Assembly: GCA_949775045.1 (NCBI GenBank)
Contig: OX459107.1
Span: forward strand, 8,238,750 to 8,302,749
Direction: 5' to 3'
DNA from: Metridium senile
Taxonomy: Eukaryota > Cnidaria > Anthozoa > Actiniaria > Metridiidae
Length of the DNA: 64,000 bases
Numbering within the stretch: the first letter of the stretch is position 1; every line of letters starts with the position of its first letter. A program made the translations under genes and the position numbers. Positions 47,561 through 57,767 of the stretch are shown piece by piece. The notes beneath the pieces are model-generated. The model did not search any database. It worked only from the letters and a program-made list of their open reading frames with translations, and had not been told where the DNA came from.

Positions 47561-47879
47561 CAGCAAATCCACACGGAAATCATAGGATGGAGAATAAAGC
47601 TGGGCAGCAAATAGGCCCCGTACAGTACTTTTTGAGTACTGTATTTAAAGAATTAATTACCACTGGATGCGTTCAAGAAATCTATGGGTAAATACATTTC
47701 TTGTTGTTTGAAAATTGAATCATTTATTGTTTGATTATGTTAAACCCCACATATGAAGTCAAATACGAATGCTTATGTCGAGCAAAGCAACAAATTCAAT
47801 CATTATAAGGTAAATAACCACTCATTATACTCCTAATGACAATCTCTTTAACTTTCTAACTTTATTAGGACTATCACTG

Positions 47880-48075
47880 TCAATCCTGCCATATCGAAGC
47901 GGCCTCATGTGCCCGTTCACCAACGGTGGCAACAATCTCACCAAGAAGGCGGAGGGACGGTAATTCTATGTGAGTGGAAGTTAGTCTGCATCTTGCAGAA
48001 AGTCCACAAAGGAATTTGAAAATTCGAGGGAGGATATCAAATGACTGTGCGACCAGAAGATGTTCACTGAACGCA
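47880..48075 (-). other. Exon-like minus-strand segment, helical-repeat flavour
   Basis: The minus strand reads SFDILPRIFKFLCGLSARC, then LPSLRLLGEIVATVGERAHE. The leucine spacing of the second part resembles an ARM/HEAT helix pair (compare importin-alpha P-LR-VGNIV-G). A possible acceptor (GCGTTCAG) precedes it near 48,068. No donor is convincing. It may be a captured host exon in the transposon; the family call is weak. Confidence 0.2.
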
Positions 48076-48226
48076 TCCGGTATACAACTTATAAACAAAC
48101 ATTTGATCAAACATTTGAAATAAATTAGTATGGATAATAAAATTAATGTTGTACGTACAAATTGTTTACTGTAGTATTGATTTTACTCTCGCATTTATCT
48201 TTCTACTTTAAGCTAGCTTTCTATTA

Positions 48227-48945
48227 GCCTGCGTGGCCGGCTCTTGGGGAATTGGGGACGAGGAGGGAAGAGGAGGGGGTGGAAGGAAAAGTAAAGGAGG
48301 GCCTGCTAGCAAACCCCACTTTTTCGTGTACCCACCTACTTCAATACACTTCAAAACATCAAATTATTCAGCCAATCAGAGCATACAACAGAGTTTACAG
48401 GAAGTGATCTGGAAGTTGTCACTTTTACGTGTTGACCGTTGAGTTTGTAAACAAGAGCCAGCGACTTCATATTATCAAATCTTTTATTGTTTAATACCTA
48501 TATCATTTGAAATAAAACTATGTTATACAATGCCAGCTCAATTTTATTCTTGATGTTTGACCTTTGAAAAAGGTTGGAATACTTTTAAAATAAAAATATA
48601 TACGACTTTCATTACCATGACTGTAGTGGGAAACAAAGCCAAAACATCTTTACCTTCGAGTAAATCGTCAGCATGGGCAGCTTTTTTTTGTCTCCGAAGA
48701 AGTCTTAGTTGAACAAGCACGCGAAGACGCTAAGTTAGTAACATTGCGTCGAATTACAAATACTATGATTGACAGCGTCATGCTTCATTTTGACCAATAG
48801 GAGTGTGCGGCCTCTAGCGGCCGCAGGTACAGGAAAAAGTGGGGTTTGCTAGCAGGCTCTCCTTTCCCTTTCCTTCCTCCTCCACCCCATCCCCTCCCCT
48901 CCTCGTCCCCAATTCCCCAATTCCCCAAGAGCCGGCCACGCAGGC
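48227..48945. mobile_element. Foldback element with 13-bp target-site duplication
   Basis: The left arm GCCTGCGTGGCCGGCTCTTG, GGGAATTGGGGACGAGG ... CCTGCTAGCAAACCCCAC is mirrored by GTGGGGTTTGCTAGCAGG ... CCTCGTCCCCAATTCCCC, CAAGAGCCGGCCACGCAGGC. The arms are ~110 bp. Flanks are TAGCTTTCTATTA (48,214-48,226) and TAGCTTTCTATCA (48,946-48,958). The interior has no clear gene. A looser relative of the purine/pyrimidine arm part lies at 59,630-59,735. Confidence 0.85.
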
Positions 48946-49891
48946 TAGCTTTCTATCAAATTATAACATTGATGAGATCATGTGAAATAGTATCCCCTGG
49001 TATGATTGACATTTACCATGAAATCCAATTGAACTTCTCTGTGATTGGTCAAGACTAGTGTTTACAAAATATCACGAAAAATGGTTATGTACCGGACTGT
49101 TGACCCTGAATTGAGCTAAAATCCAGTTTATAAGTGCTTTTTTCAGCCATTTGCCACTACAAGAGCCATTAGCCATGCATCATAAAGTTTGTCTAGGTAG
49201 TGGAGACGCTCTTTTGGACGAATTCAATGGTCGAAGACGATTTTACAAAGAAAATAGCGCCAGTCGTTATGTCCATTGACAATGGCGTCGTTGGAGTAAA
49301 ATCGCTTTCCTGGTCGTCTTGTTGTAAATACCAGAACCAACCATGGCAATTTTAGTGAATTTCGCCTTGTAAAGATGGCAATCGGTGCAGTTTTTGTCCG
49401 CCAGGTTTGAGCGGGTGACTGGACAAAAAAAATCCATAAAGAATTGGGGTGTGGGCTATGTGCTGTCGAATATTTGCATAATTATCCACAATGCTTTTCG
49501 TCATTAACTGGAGAAACGAGTTTTGCGTTAGTAGGCTAAATAGAAAAGGCTGCTGTGCGGCTCTTAGAAGATGTTTCATCATAAAAAGTTAAGAAATCAA
49601 AAGAACTGGGGCTGATGTGTTCTGGGAATGCGATTTTTGTTTTTTTAGATATTATTTGCATTAAAATCAGAGATGAAAAATGACGTTTACTTTGGTTGTT
49701 CTATGGCGCAAAAACGCATATTTTAACGTTCACCTTACACAAAGGACTCTATATTTTACAAATTCGAATCTCAGATGATCAAGTGTCAGATGTTGTGGAA
49801 CTTACCAGAGCCATGACTTTCAAAGCGAGAATTTTTGAAGTCATGGTTCGATATGGAACCATATTTGCAAAGGTTGGCATCAAAGGGTTAA

Positions 49892-50347
49892 AGCTGATGT
49901 TACACGCGAAGATTTTCAGCGCCGGTTTTTCGCGATACGGCTTGACAATTTCTAATGCATGTTACACGAGCCGTTTTTTCGCGCAATATTCCTACGATTT
50001 CAACATGTTACACAGGACAATTTTTTCGCGATTTCTATAATGGCAACATCGTCCCCAGCTCACAAACCGCGCCATTTACGGCCGCCATCTTGTTTGTTCA
50101 CATCAAATCGAACGAACTGCATTCTGGGTAGGTGTTGTACGAAAAATCGACGATAAAGCTGTTACACGCATCAACTTGCTGAATATTCGTCATTTCGCAT
50201 TGCGAGTTTTTGAAGTGTAATCAAAAACTCGCAACGTGTTGCCGTATCCGAAAATCTGCGTACGTGGCATGACACACGCATTATTTGTTTTGCACAACGG
50301 CGTATCGCGAAAAATCGTCGCTGAAAATCGTTTCGTGTAACATCACC
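49892..50347. mobile_element. TTAA-flanked MITE inserted at the end of the piggyBac-like element
   Basis: TTAA|AGCTGATGTTACACGCG, AAGATTTTCAGCG at the left (TTAA 49,888-49,891), mirrored by CGCTGAAAATCG, GTGTAACATCACC|TTAA (50,348-50,351). The interior has repeated TGTTACACG...TTTTTCGCG blocks in both orientations. It shares its left TTAA with the right end of the 3.1-kb element. Confidence 0.8.
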
Positions 50348-50351
50348 TTAA

Positions 50352-50560
50352 GACACGCGGGAATTCTAAGAAGACGAGAGAAGCGTTAGGAGAAGTACGA
50401 CGGGTATTATTGATCCAATATTATATTGAATATCAAAAAATACTTACTTTCTTATCTTGTTGCTGCTTCGAGGCCACATTGCATGGATAAGCCATTGATT
50501 ACTTCTTTAAAACCAATGTTGGCGGCGGTGTCATTTTCCGGCCAAGGATTAATTGTGATT
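50352..50560. other. No gene called
   Basis: Contains a minus-strand open segment (about 50,470-50,555; VINGLSMQCGLEAATR to a stop) without a recognised family. Confidence 0.3.
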
Positions 50561-50561
50561 C

Positions 50562-51003
50562 AATTTAATTCCAGCAACAGATGTAACGCATATGACCATG
50601 TTGACCGCTATTTTATTGCAATTTTCTTATGGTATATTCCTCAGACAAAAGAGAGAGAGAGAGCTGAAGTCATTTTGAATTCAAGTTATACAAAAAAATA
50701 AGAATCATTTCCAAGAATAGACGGCCCATCTGTAAATCAGTTTTAATTCCAGCAACAGGAGTAGTACATATGACCATGTTGACCGCTATTTTATTGGGAT
50801 TTTCTTGTGGCATATTCCTCAGCAATGGAGAGAGCTGAAGTCATTTTGAATTCAGTTAATACAAAAAATAAGAAGCATTTCCAAGAATGGACGGTCCATC
50901 TGTATATCAGTTTTAATTTCAGCAACAGGAGTAGTACATATGACCACCTTGACCGCTATTTTCTTGGAATGTTCCTACGATATTTTCCTCAACAATGAAG
51001 AGT
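50562..51003. repeat. ~176-bp tandem repeat, 2.5 copies
   Basis: TTTTAATTCCAGCAACAG, GAGTAGTACATATGACCATG, TTGACCGCTATTTTATTG, GAGAGAGCTGAAGTCATTTT repeat at about 50,565, 50,742 and 50,917. Lies right beside (3' on the minus strand) a possible exon. Confidence 0.88.
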
Positions 51004-51079
51004 TCAATGGAGAGAGCTTGCATAAACTGTAGTCCAGCGCTAGCCATGGATCCAAACTGGACAGCCGCTGGAGCAAAAC
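51004..51079 (-). CDS. Possible last exon of an IFI6/IFI27-like (ISG12) protein
   Basis: On the minus strand an acceptor TTTTCCATCAG (AG at 51,080-51,081) is followed by phase-2 sequence reading FAPAAVQFGSMASAGLQFM then QALH and TGA (51,004-51,006). The spacing GF---A-V--GS-A matches the start of the conserved ISG12/IFI6-27 motif (GF---GI--GS-AA), small hydrophobic mitochondrial or ER membrane proteins. No upstream exon was found before 52 kb. It might be a coincidence of a short open frame, or a pseudogene. Confidence 0.28.
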
Positions 51080-52125
51080 CTGATGGAAAACACACACAAA
51101 CAAAATTAATGATCTTTAATATTCCAGTTTGTTTGACGAAACAGCCCTAAGTATTTGGGCTCTAACACAAAATATCTGCCAATGTAAAAGTCTCATGTAT
51201 ATGGGACTGTAAACGGTAAAAGATATATGTAGATAGAGCAATTAAAATAAAGCATAAAAGTATTCTTTATTCTCAAGCGACCCCTTATTGGGATCCCTTT
51301 GCCACTAGCTTAACGCGGGAGACTTGAACTGAATTACATTCCCTCTCATTCATTTAAAGAGAGGCAGTCAAAAAATAATAAAAAACATGTATTTACATGT
51401 AAATCGTAGGGGCCAGGTTAACAAGCAAAGCGGAACAACGTGATAAAATATGAAATAAATAAAATATACAAAGATAGCCTCTTGCGCATTCTACTCGCTC
51501 TTCTCTCGAGCTGGGCTTCCTGTGGTATGAAGGGGCGAGGAAAACCTGGCGGCACTAGTCCCACTCGGTCAGCGCTCAGGAAGCCCGGTACGAGGAAGGT
51601 ATGTAGAGACGGAAGTGGTTGTGCAAAGAATGTTTATTTTAAAACGAGAAAGGAACACAATTTTTCTGTTCCTTCACACAACATATGGAATCAAAACAAC
51701 AGTATTACGTACGCAATACGTGATAAACAATTACTAGAAGCACGCAAAAAGAACATTAATCTTCTTTAATATAAATACACAAGCGGATAATAGAAAATTG
51801 CGCACGGTGATTGTTCGAGAAACTCACACTGTTTCTCGATAATCACCTACAGCGTTTCACGCCCTTTCAGAAATACGAAATGAACAGTTTTTTCTCGAAA
51901 AAGGCTGGTTATTTTTACTTTTTGAAATAATCATTTTTGTATTTATACTAAAACAATTATCCACCTCAGGCTCAGTAAATTTCAATGAACTCCGTCTCGG
52001 TTATTAATCGCCAATCTTCACTTCGCCTTCGATGAATATTTATTAATTAATCAATGCCCAACTTTTCACCACAGAGGACAACAATGTGATGTAATGAGGT
52101 TATAAAAAACATGTAAACAACATAT
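51080..52125. other. No gene called
   Basis: A 109-residue plus-strand frame at 51,440-51,769 starts in A-rich DNA and shows no family match. The 51,250-51,610 segment is more GC-balanced and could be an old repeat. Confidence 0.35.
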
Positions 52126-52128
52126 ATA

Positions 52129-52198
<70 letters not shown>
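52125..52198. repeat. (AAT)n(GAT)n compound microsatellite
   Basis: AAT triplets, then GAT triplets, touching the GC-rich array at 52,199. Confidence 0.97.
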
Positions 52199-52365
52199 TA
52201 CCGCCGCGAAAGTGATCCCCGCCGCAATATTGATCCCGCCGCAATAATGATTCCCAAGTCGCCGCAATAATGATTCCCGCCGCAATAATGATTCCCAAGT
52301 CGCCGCAATAATGATCCCCATGGAAATGATAAACCTGGACAACTCGGGATCGATGGAGCATGTCA
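52199..52365 (-). repeat. CCGCAATAATGATTCCC array, inverted partner of 53.15 kb
   Basis: CCGCCGCAATAATGATTCCC with AAGT spacers repeats seven times in two spacings (~18 and ~33 bp), followed by GACAACTCGGGATCGATGG, AGCATG. The reverse complement lies at 53,143-53,345, and both copies abut a GAT run. Confidence 0.9.
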
Positions 52366-53142
52366 CATTTAAAACAAACATATCAAATTTCATTCTCTAC
52401 CTCCTGGATTCCTTTCTGGACATCGTTGTAGGAGGCCTTGTAGTATGGACTTCTTTAAACTATATTACATTTTCATTCTTCTGCTGTTCGCTCATGTTGA
52501 TATTATCACTGGGATTTAAATGAGCAAAGTACTTTGGACAAAGATGACCAGGATATGTTTATAGAACAATCATAGTTGTTGAGATTCTCATAAAATTCCA
52601 CAAATCTCCTACTATATCATCACTTCTAACTACTGTGCGACAATGGGGATTGCTTGATAAAAACTGGCTTTACTACAAATAATTGATTTTAATTTAATAT
52701 TTCTATGACGAGACCGCTTTAAAAATCTAACTCGGTCAAACTTGAATTTGATCTCACATATTGTTGAAGCGAAGTTAATCTCGTTCAGTTAACTCTTTTA
52801 CTAGCTTGACCTTAACAGATAACCCTGATATCATTTGAATTAAAACTCCAACTTTGTAGTTGATTACATGAGCTACACAGAAATTATTGAGATTTCAAAA
52901 ATAGTACAAAAAAGATAAAATACAGCACTACATAGATAACGAAGATGAAAGGCAGTATATAGATAATGAGTTTCAATATATAAAATAACTTTTGAAATGA
53001 TAGCTAAAACGCGTTATATTTAACACTTCATGACACAAAAAAAAGCAAACAAAAAGAAAAGAGAAACGAATATTAAACGAAAACACAAAAAGGGATTCAC
53101 ATATATGTGGATAAATGCATGGAAAAATATAGAAATAGTCCA
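52366..53142. other. Spacer between inverted CCGC arrays, no gene seen
   Basis: AT-rich, 780 bp. The two flanking arrays could form a large stem with this as loop. Confidence 0.4.
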
Positions 53143-53345
53143 TGCTCCATCGATCACGAGTTGTCCAAGTTCATAATTCCTTGGGGATCATTTTTGCGGC
53201 GACTTGGGAGTCATTATTGCGGTGGGAATCAATATTGCGGCGACTTGGGAATCATTATTGCGGCGGGGATCAATATTGTGGCGACTTGGGAATCATTATT
53301 GCGGCGGGAATCATTATTGCGGCGGGGATCATTTTCGCGGCGGTA
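53143..53345 (+). repeat. GCGGC(GGGAATCATTATT) array with GAT run
   Basis: CATGCTCCATCGATCACGAG, TTGTCCAAG, then ATTGCGGCGACTTGGGAATC and ATTGCGGCGGGAATC units. It ends CGCGGCGGTACAGATGATGATG. It is GC-rich against a very AT-rich background. Confidence 0.9.
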
Positions 53346-53385
53346 CAGATGATGATGATGATGATGATGATGATGATAATAATAA

Positions 53386-54202
53386 TGCTGCTGTTAACAT
53401 CCAAAGAGGAAAGATCTGTCCCACAACCAACATCAACCTTAGAGAGAATGAAGAACTGAAGGTGCTGAATGAAGCTGACCAGTATAAGTTCTTAGGTAAA
53501 TATGAAAATTCTACACAACTAGAAGAGCAAGTATATACAGACGCAAGTGAGGAATACACCAAACGTTTATCAGTTATCTGGACGAGTAACATCTCCGTAC
53601 CACGAAAAATCAGAGCTACAAACACCTTTGCGTTGTCCCTGTTGCAATATCATATGTGGACAGCAAACTGGCTGATCAACGACCTGAAAGAACTTGACAG
53701 AACAACTAGAGAAATAATACGAAGAAGTGGTGCTATTCACATCAGCGAGTCTATAAAGCTCTTATACCTATCAGAAAGCCTAGGAGGTAGTGGCCTGAAG
53801 TCAGTAGAAGACACCTACAAACACACTAAGATCAAAATGGCAAACTACATCAACAACTGTCATGACAAGAGAATTCAGTTAGTAAAAACACACGAGAAAG
53901 ATAAGATCAGCAAAAACAGGAAATCCTTATTTAAAGACGCAAGAAAATACGCAGCAGAATACAACTTAATCTGTGAATTCGAAGATACAAAAACAGTCCT
54001 TAAGGACAACGAAGGAAAAATTACCAACATAACCTCGCCAAGCCCTCGCACCATAAAAAACGTTCTACGAGAAGCAGCACAAAAGAAATACAAAGATGAG
54101 ATGAGAAAACAAACTTGGTTGGGTGCACTAACAACCAAACAACTTGATGACCAAGACATGTCACCGAACGATAAAAATATAGATAATGTATATGATGTAT
54201 AA
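53386..54202 (+). pseudogene. R2-like non-LTR retrotransposon RT fragment
   Basis: The frame reads NIQRGKICPTTN, YKFLG (53,483-53,497), RLSVIWTSNIS, RKIRATNTFALSLLQYHMW, TANWLINDLKELDR, LYLSESLGGSGLKSVE, then WLGALTTKQLDD and a stop at 54,200. This order (KYLG-type motif, then LP-L-Y---W then LD--TR) is the post-palm/thumb part of R2-type-related reverse transcriptases. The catalytic YADD box is upstream of what survives and is absent. The frame is open for ~270 codons but is 5'-truncated and stops before the C-terminal tail seen at 43.4 kb. The ATG of the longer 332-residue frame (53,204) lies in the GC-rich array and is probably not genuine. Confidence 0.85.
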
Positions 54203-55590
54203 AATTATAATATATTGTCTTGTCACAGTAAAAAAATTAAAAGACATTTTCATGAAAAACAAAAAATGTCAAAAATAAGTTCAAAACTCGAATATTTGGT
54301 ATAAAACTATGAATTGTAAAAAAAAGGTGTCTTTAACGATTTCTTAAAAGAGTTAATGTTTGTGCATGTCTTCAGTTCTTTTTTATAATAATTGTTGTAT
54401 GAGATTTATATTAGAACGTATGTACTGATATGCCAAGAATATGGCCAATAAAACACATCAGAGGCAAATGTATAAAACACTCGTGCTTCGCGCTAGTCGC
54501 CATAGTCGACCCGGAAAATACTTCCTCTGGCACCCAGGGTAGTCATCAATCGAATTAAAAATGAAAAGAATGAAAATACGTAACTCATTGCCAAGGAGCT
54601 ACAACTATTAATTAGTGACTGCATGTACATCCCATACCCCGTGCTGTGAAGATTATATTGTACAAGTATATCCGTGAAGAAAACACTTGAGATAATGTAA
54701 ACAATATATATAATGGACATGCATGAATACATGTTTTTGAAACTCATAATATTTGGAAAATAATCGATTTTTTGACACAAAACGTGAAAATAATTTCCTT
54801 TTTTGGAGAAAAATACCGTACGCCTCAAACAAAATGGCCGCTTTTGTCGTTTTCGAGGGTCTAAACGAAAAAGAAAAGTTGATTTTTTGTTTGATAAATA
54901 AATGTCATTTTTTTCAAAAACTGCACGAAGATATATTTTTAGAAGTTATTTCAATTTATACCAAAAAAAAATGTTTTTTTTTTTTTAGAATCAGCTCATC
55001 CTACGCTCTCTCAGTGCCAGCAGAGACTACTGACCACTGGTTCAGTGAGACTGTTTTTGTCCCGTTTTCGTTTAGGTCAAATTCAGCCTCTCGACCATGC
55101 TTGAAAATAGCCAACTGGTTTGCCTCCTCACCCCCTCAACTCAATTCAATCTGTTCTTTGATTCAGTTTTTTTTTTAAACGTGTATTTTGAGGAGAATTG
55201 TGTCCTGTATATCCTTAACGGTTACGTGCAGTGTCGAGAAGCGTGCATAAAGCGAACACACCTGTACAATTTAATTAAGATTTTCTTTTAATAAGCTATA
55301 TAGGATATTTTTGTTAGGAAATCGAATAGATCCGTTACTGAAGAACAAACAGTCAATCATGGCGCCGCCCCGAATAAGCGCCGCATTTTAACGCTATGAT
55401 GTTACTCTAGAACAGCATTGGAAATAAATTTTAATCAAAAGCTATATCCTTCAGTTCAAAGTAATCATATTTCATTATATTTCCCATCAAATTATCTCCC
55501 TAATATTCGGCGTAGTTCTGGTCAAGAAAGGGACAGTAAGATCGAGATAAATTTTATAAGCGCCGCGGCGCTTATTCGAGTAATAAAGTA
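54203..55590. other. No gene called
   Basis: A 141-residue plus-strand frame at 54,753-55,178 has AAACAAAATGGCCGC (a good Kozak-like context) at 54,830 reading MAAFVVFEGLNEKEK, but then runs into poly-T. A minus-strand 111-residue frame overlaps its start. GAATAAGCGCCGC (55,373) and GCGCCGCGGCGCTTATTCG (about 55,561) are inverted and may bound a ~210-bp element. Confidence 0.35.
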
Positions 55591-55934
55591 GTCACATTCA
55601 CAGTTCTTTGCGCCACTGAAAGGTAGCTGTGCCTTTTCATCGAAGCGAAGTAAATGATTTTGTCATAAAGTATATCGTGTATGTATAGAGTTATTTATAG
55701 ACAGTGGATAGCGGAGTAAAGTAAACAATAAGATAAAGGGAGCACTGAATATTAAATTCGTCTTATAGAAGCTATGCACATCAAATGGCAAAACCCCATG
55801 CTCAATAGACAATTATGAAATAACTATTTGAAATCACGTATTTTGATTGGTTGAGGCGCGTGCTTTATGAGAGCACAATGCACGCGCGTTTGCATTTTGA
55901 TCAATTTGTATTTTATAAAAGGAATAAAAAACTT

Positions 55935-56070
55935 GCTTTCTGTGCTATATGCAGTTATAAAGCACTTGGGGATTGTCAGAACATGCACTCGAGAAGTGTT
56001 GAGAAGTGTTGACTTCTCTCGTGTTCTGACAACCCCGCGTGCTTTATAACTGCACAAAGCACGCGCGCGC
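55935..56070. mobile_element. Foldback MITE, CGCGTGCTTTATAACTGC type
   Basis: GCAGTTATAAAGCAC, GGGGATTGTCAGAACA is mirrored by TGTTCTGACAACCCC, GCGTGCTTTATAACTGC. Two AGAAGTGTTG copies form the loop edge. A related GCGCGTGCTTTATGAGAGC, ACAATGCACGCGCG lies at 55,856-55,889. Confidence 0.75.
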
Positions 56071-56117
56071 GTTTTCTATTCCTTCAGTAATGCATGACAA
56101 CTTAAATTAACGTCAAA

Positions 56118-56440
56118 CAAAGATGGCGGAAATAAGTTTTTCTAAAATATCTCGCATACTCGATGAGCTTCAGAAAAATGACTATATAGGTATTAAACGT
56201 CACGTTCATGCACTTTTAATCGGACACTAATTAGAATATTTGATTAGAGCGATTTTGAATAATTTTCAAAAACATTCTTTTTGCGATTTATTTGAAATCG
56301 CTCTTATCAAACATCCTAACAATGGTCAGATTAATATCGCATGAATGTGAAGTTTATCACCTATATAGTCATTTTTCTGAAGCTCATCGAAAATGCGAGA
56401 TATTTTAGAAAAACTTATTTCCGCCATATTTGTTTTATGT
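56118..56440. mobile_element. Foldback MITE, AAGATGGCGGAAATAAG type
   Basis: AAGATGGCGGAAATAAGTTT, TTCTAAAATATCTCGCAT, GATGAGCTTCAG, AAAAATGACTATATAGGT is mirrored by ACCTATATAGTCATTTTTC, TGAAGCTCATCG, GCGAGATATTTTAGAA, AAACTTATTTCCGCCAT. The arms are ~75 bp. A second inner pair is AGAGCGATTT / AAATCGCTCT. Confidence 0.88.
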
Positions 56441-56891
56441 TGCCATAGCAACACCAATTGAGTTGAAATTTACATCAATCAAAACTTATATCTTTGCTTT
56501 ATATCTGGTGCAAAATATATCTTGATTAGATCAGGGAAGTTTATCAATTCGCTAAGTGAAAAATGGGAAGTGTGTATGGTCCAAAAAAAGATACTGGGAA
56601 ACACCTTAAACACTGATGATGGCGTAAGTGCGCCGAAACATGTCTGGGAAAAATAAACCTTTCAGGTTGAAAACCCTTGTCTTGTAGAGATAAATAGATA
56701 ATTGTCTTTTAGCTTCCTGTATCCCCAGCCATAAACTATATAGAGCCACCCTCATCAGCTTGATGATTCATTTAATCAATTTCCAATTGCTCGACTTTTC
56801 ATTGCATGCAAGCTCACCGTTCGTCTTGCTTCGACGCAAAGGCACGGCTACCTTTTAAAACAGCTCAGAGAATTGCATGTGAAAGGGAATA

Positions 56892-57088
56892 TAAAGGCCC
56901 GGGCAAACGACTTCAACATTTGCTTCAACATCCGTTCGATTTTTTGGGGTCTTTAAACTCTTTCAACATCGATTCAACACGTTTTAACAATGTTGAAAGG
57001 GTGGGTAAACGGCTTCAATATTGCCATTCAACGAAATCGAACGGATGTCGAAGCAAATGTTGAAGCCGGCGTTTGCCCGGGCCTTAAG
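56892..57088. mobile_element. Foldback MITE (AAGGCCCGGGCAAACG type)
   Basis: TAAAGGCCCGGGCAAACGAC, CAACATTTGCTTCAACATCC is mirrored by GGATGTCGAAGCAAATGTTG, CGTTTGCCCGGGCCTTAA. A right-hand TTAA versus left TAAA suggests a TTAA target. The GGCCCG-to-TTAA layout resembles the MITE at 3.1 kb, but the arms differ. Confidence 0.8.
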
Positions 57089-57637
57089 CCTCGATTTGTT
57101 GTAGAAAATGTCACAAATTCTAAGCAAAACACGGGAGAATGCTATCGCGTAACAATAATAATAATAATTTATTTCTAGTGCATCCCAATAATTCTCGATG
57201 CCCTTACAAATTGATATAAAAATACAAGTTGATATAAATATAGGAAGATATAAATAGATATTTACAAATAACTAATGCTCATACAGATGTACCAGTAATT
57301 AATTAGTTAGCAATAAAAAACACATTTTTCACTGAATCGAGGCCGTTATCCCTGTATAAATCCACCTTTTGTACTAACAGTACAGCGGTGCCAGAAAACG
57401 TGAAACTGGAATATTCATTAATACACACTCGATAGGAGGGATAACACTTAAGTTGATTACGTAAAAGGCCGGAACGTATATTTTTTTATTTTCAAAATAG
57501 TTTATATCAATAAAACGTACCACTCTATTTACACCTATCAAACAGTGAACACTTCGAGGTTTTGTTTTGTTACTTGTGTTAACCTACTTCCCATGAGCGA
57601 ATAGATTAGAAATAAGATGTATTATGAACACTTAGTG
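57089..57637. other. No gene seen; foldback arm relic
   Basis: GTACAGCGGTGCCAGAAAAC, GTGAAACTGG at 57,381 matches the outer arm of the 5.7-6.2 kb foldback. An AAT run and AATTTATTTCTAGTGCATCC at 57,155 may be the inverted 3' end of a LINE. Confidence 0.4.
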
Positions 57638-57639
57638 TA

Positions 57640-57742
57640 TTTGAACTCTCTGCTAATTTTAAGAGGTTTTGAAGAAGTAGAAGGTACCGGCGGAAAATAA
57701 TAACATGAAAAAAGACAGTGTTCACGATTCGAGTATCCTCAC
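57640..57742 (+). repeat. Dispersed repeat, copy 2 (first copy at 14.79 kb)
   Basis: GTATTTGAACTCTCTGC, AGAGGTTTTGAAGAAGTAGAA, AATAATAACATGAAAAAAG, GTGTTCACGATTCG. Confidence 0.7.
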
Positions 57743-57767
57743 TGTAATACGTCATAAAATATGGAAA

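Larger units (their letters stand above)
46803..49891. mobile_element. piggyBac-like 3.1-kb element with TTAA ends
   Basis: The left end TTAACCCTTTGATGCC (46,803-46,818) is the exact inverse of GGCATCAAAGGGTTAA (49,876-49,891), followed on both sides by imperfect GCGAATATT / CAAATAT similarity. TTAA and the CCCTTTGA start fit piggyBac-type termini. Inner inverted blocks GATTTTAGCTCGTTCAATTC ... CCGGTACATAACCATTTTT (about 46,955-47,020) and their mirror at 49,070-49,128 lie asymmetrically, so the right side has ~600 bp extra. No transposase frame was recognised. Nested inside is a foldback with a long target duplication. Confidence 0.65.
55593..56883. mobile_element. Long element with foldback-type ends and two internal palindromes
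   Basis: The left end CACATTCACAGTTCTTTGCG, CCACTGAAAGGTAGCTGTGCC is mirrored by GGCACGGCTACCTTTTAAAA ... GAGAATTGCATGTG. Both are degenerate forms of the arms at 9,430-9,622. Internal palindromes lie at 55,935-56,060 and 56,118-56,440. It could be one composite or independent insertions. Confidence 0.5.

Noticed and set aside
51440..51769. Histone-like start (MKGRGKPGG)
   Set aside because: Only a few basic residues resemble a histone tail; the rest has no histone fold, and the frame ends in AT-rich DNA.
53204..53390. N-terminal part of the 332-residue frame as a real protein start
   Set aside because: The ATG and first ~60 codons lie in a GC-rich array and GAT microsatellite; the RT homology starts only after them.
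54753..55178. Kozak-like MAAFVVFEGLNEKEK frame
   Set aside because: Runs into poly-A/T-encoded Lys/Phe, overlaps another open frame and lacks any domain; kept as a note only.
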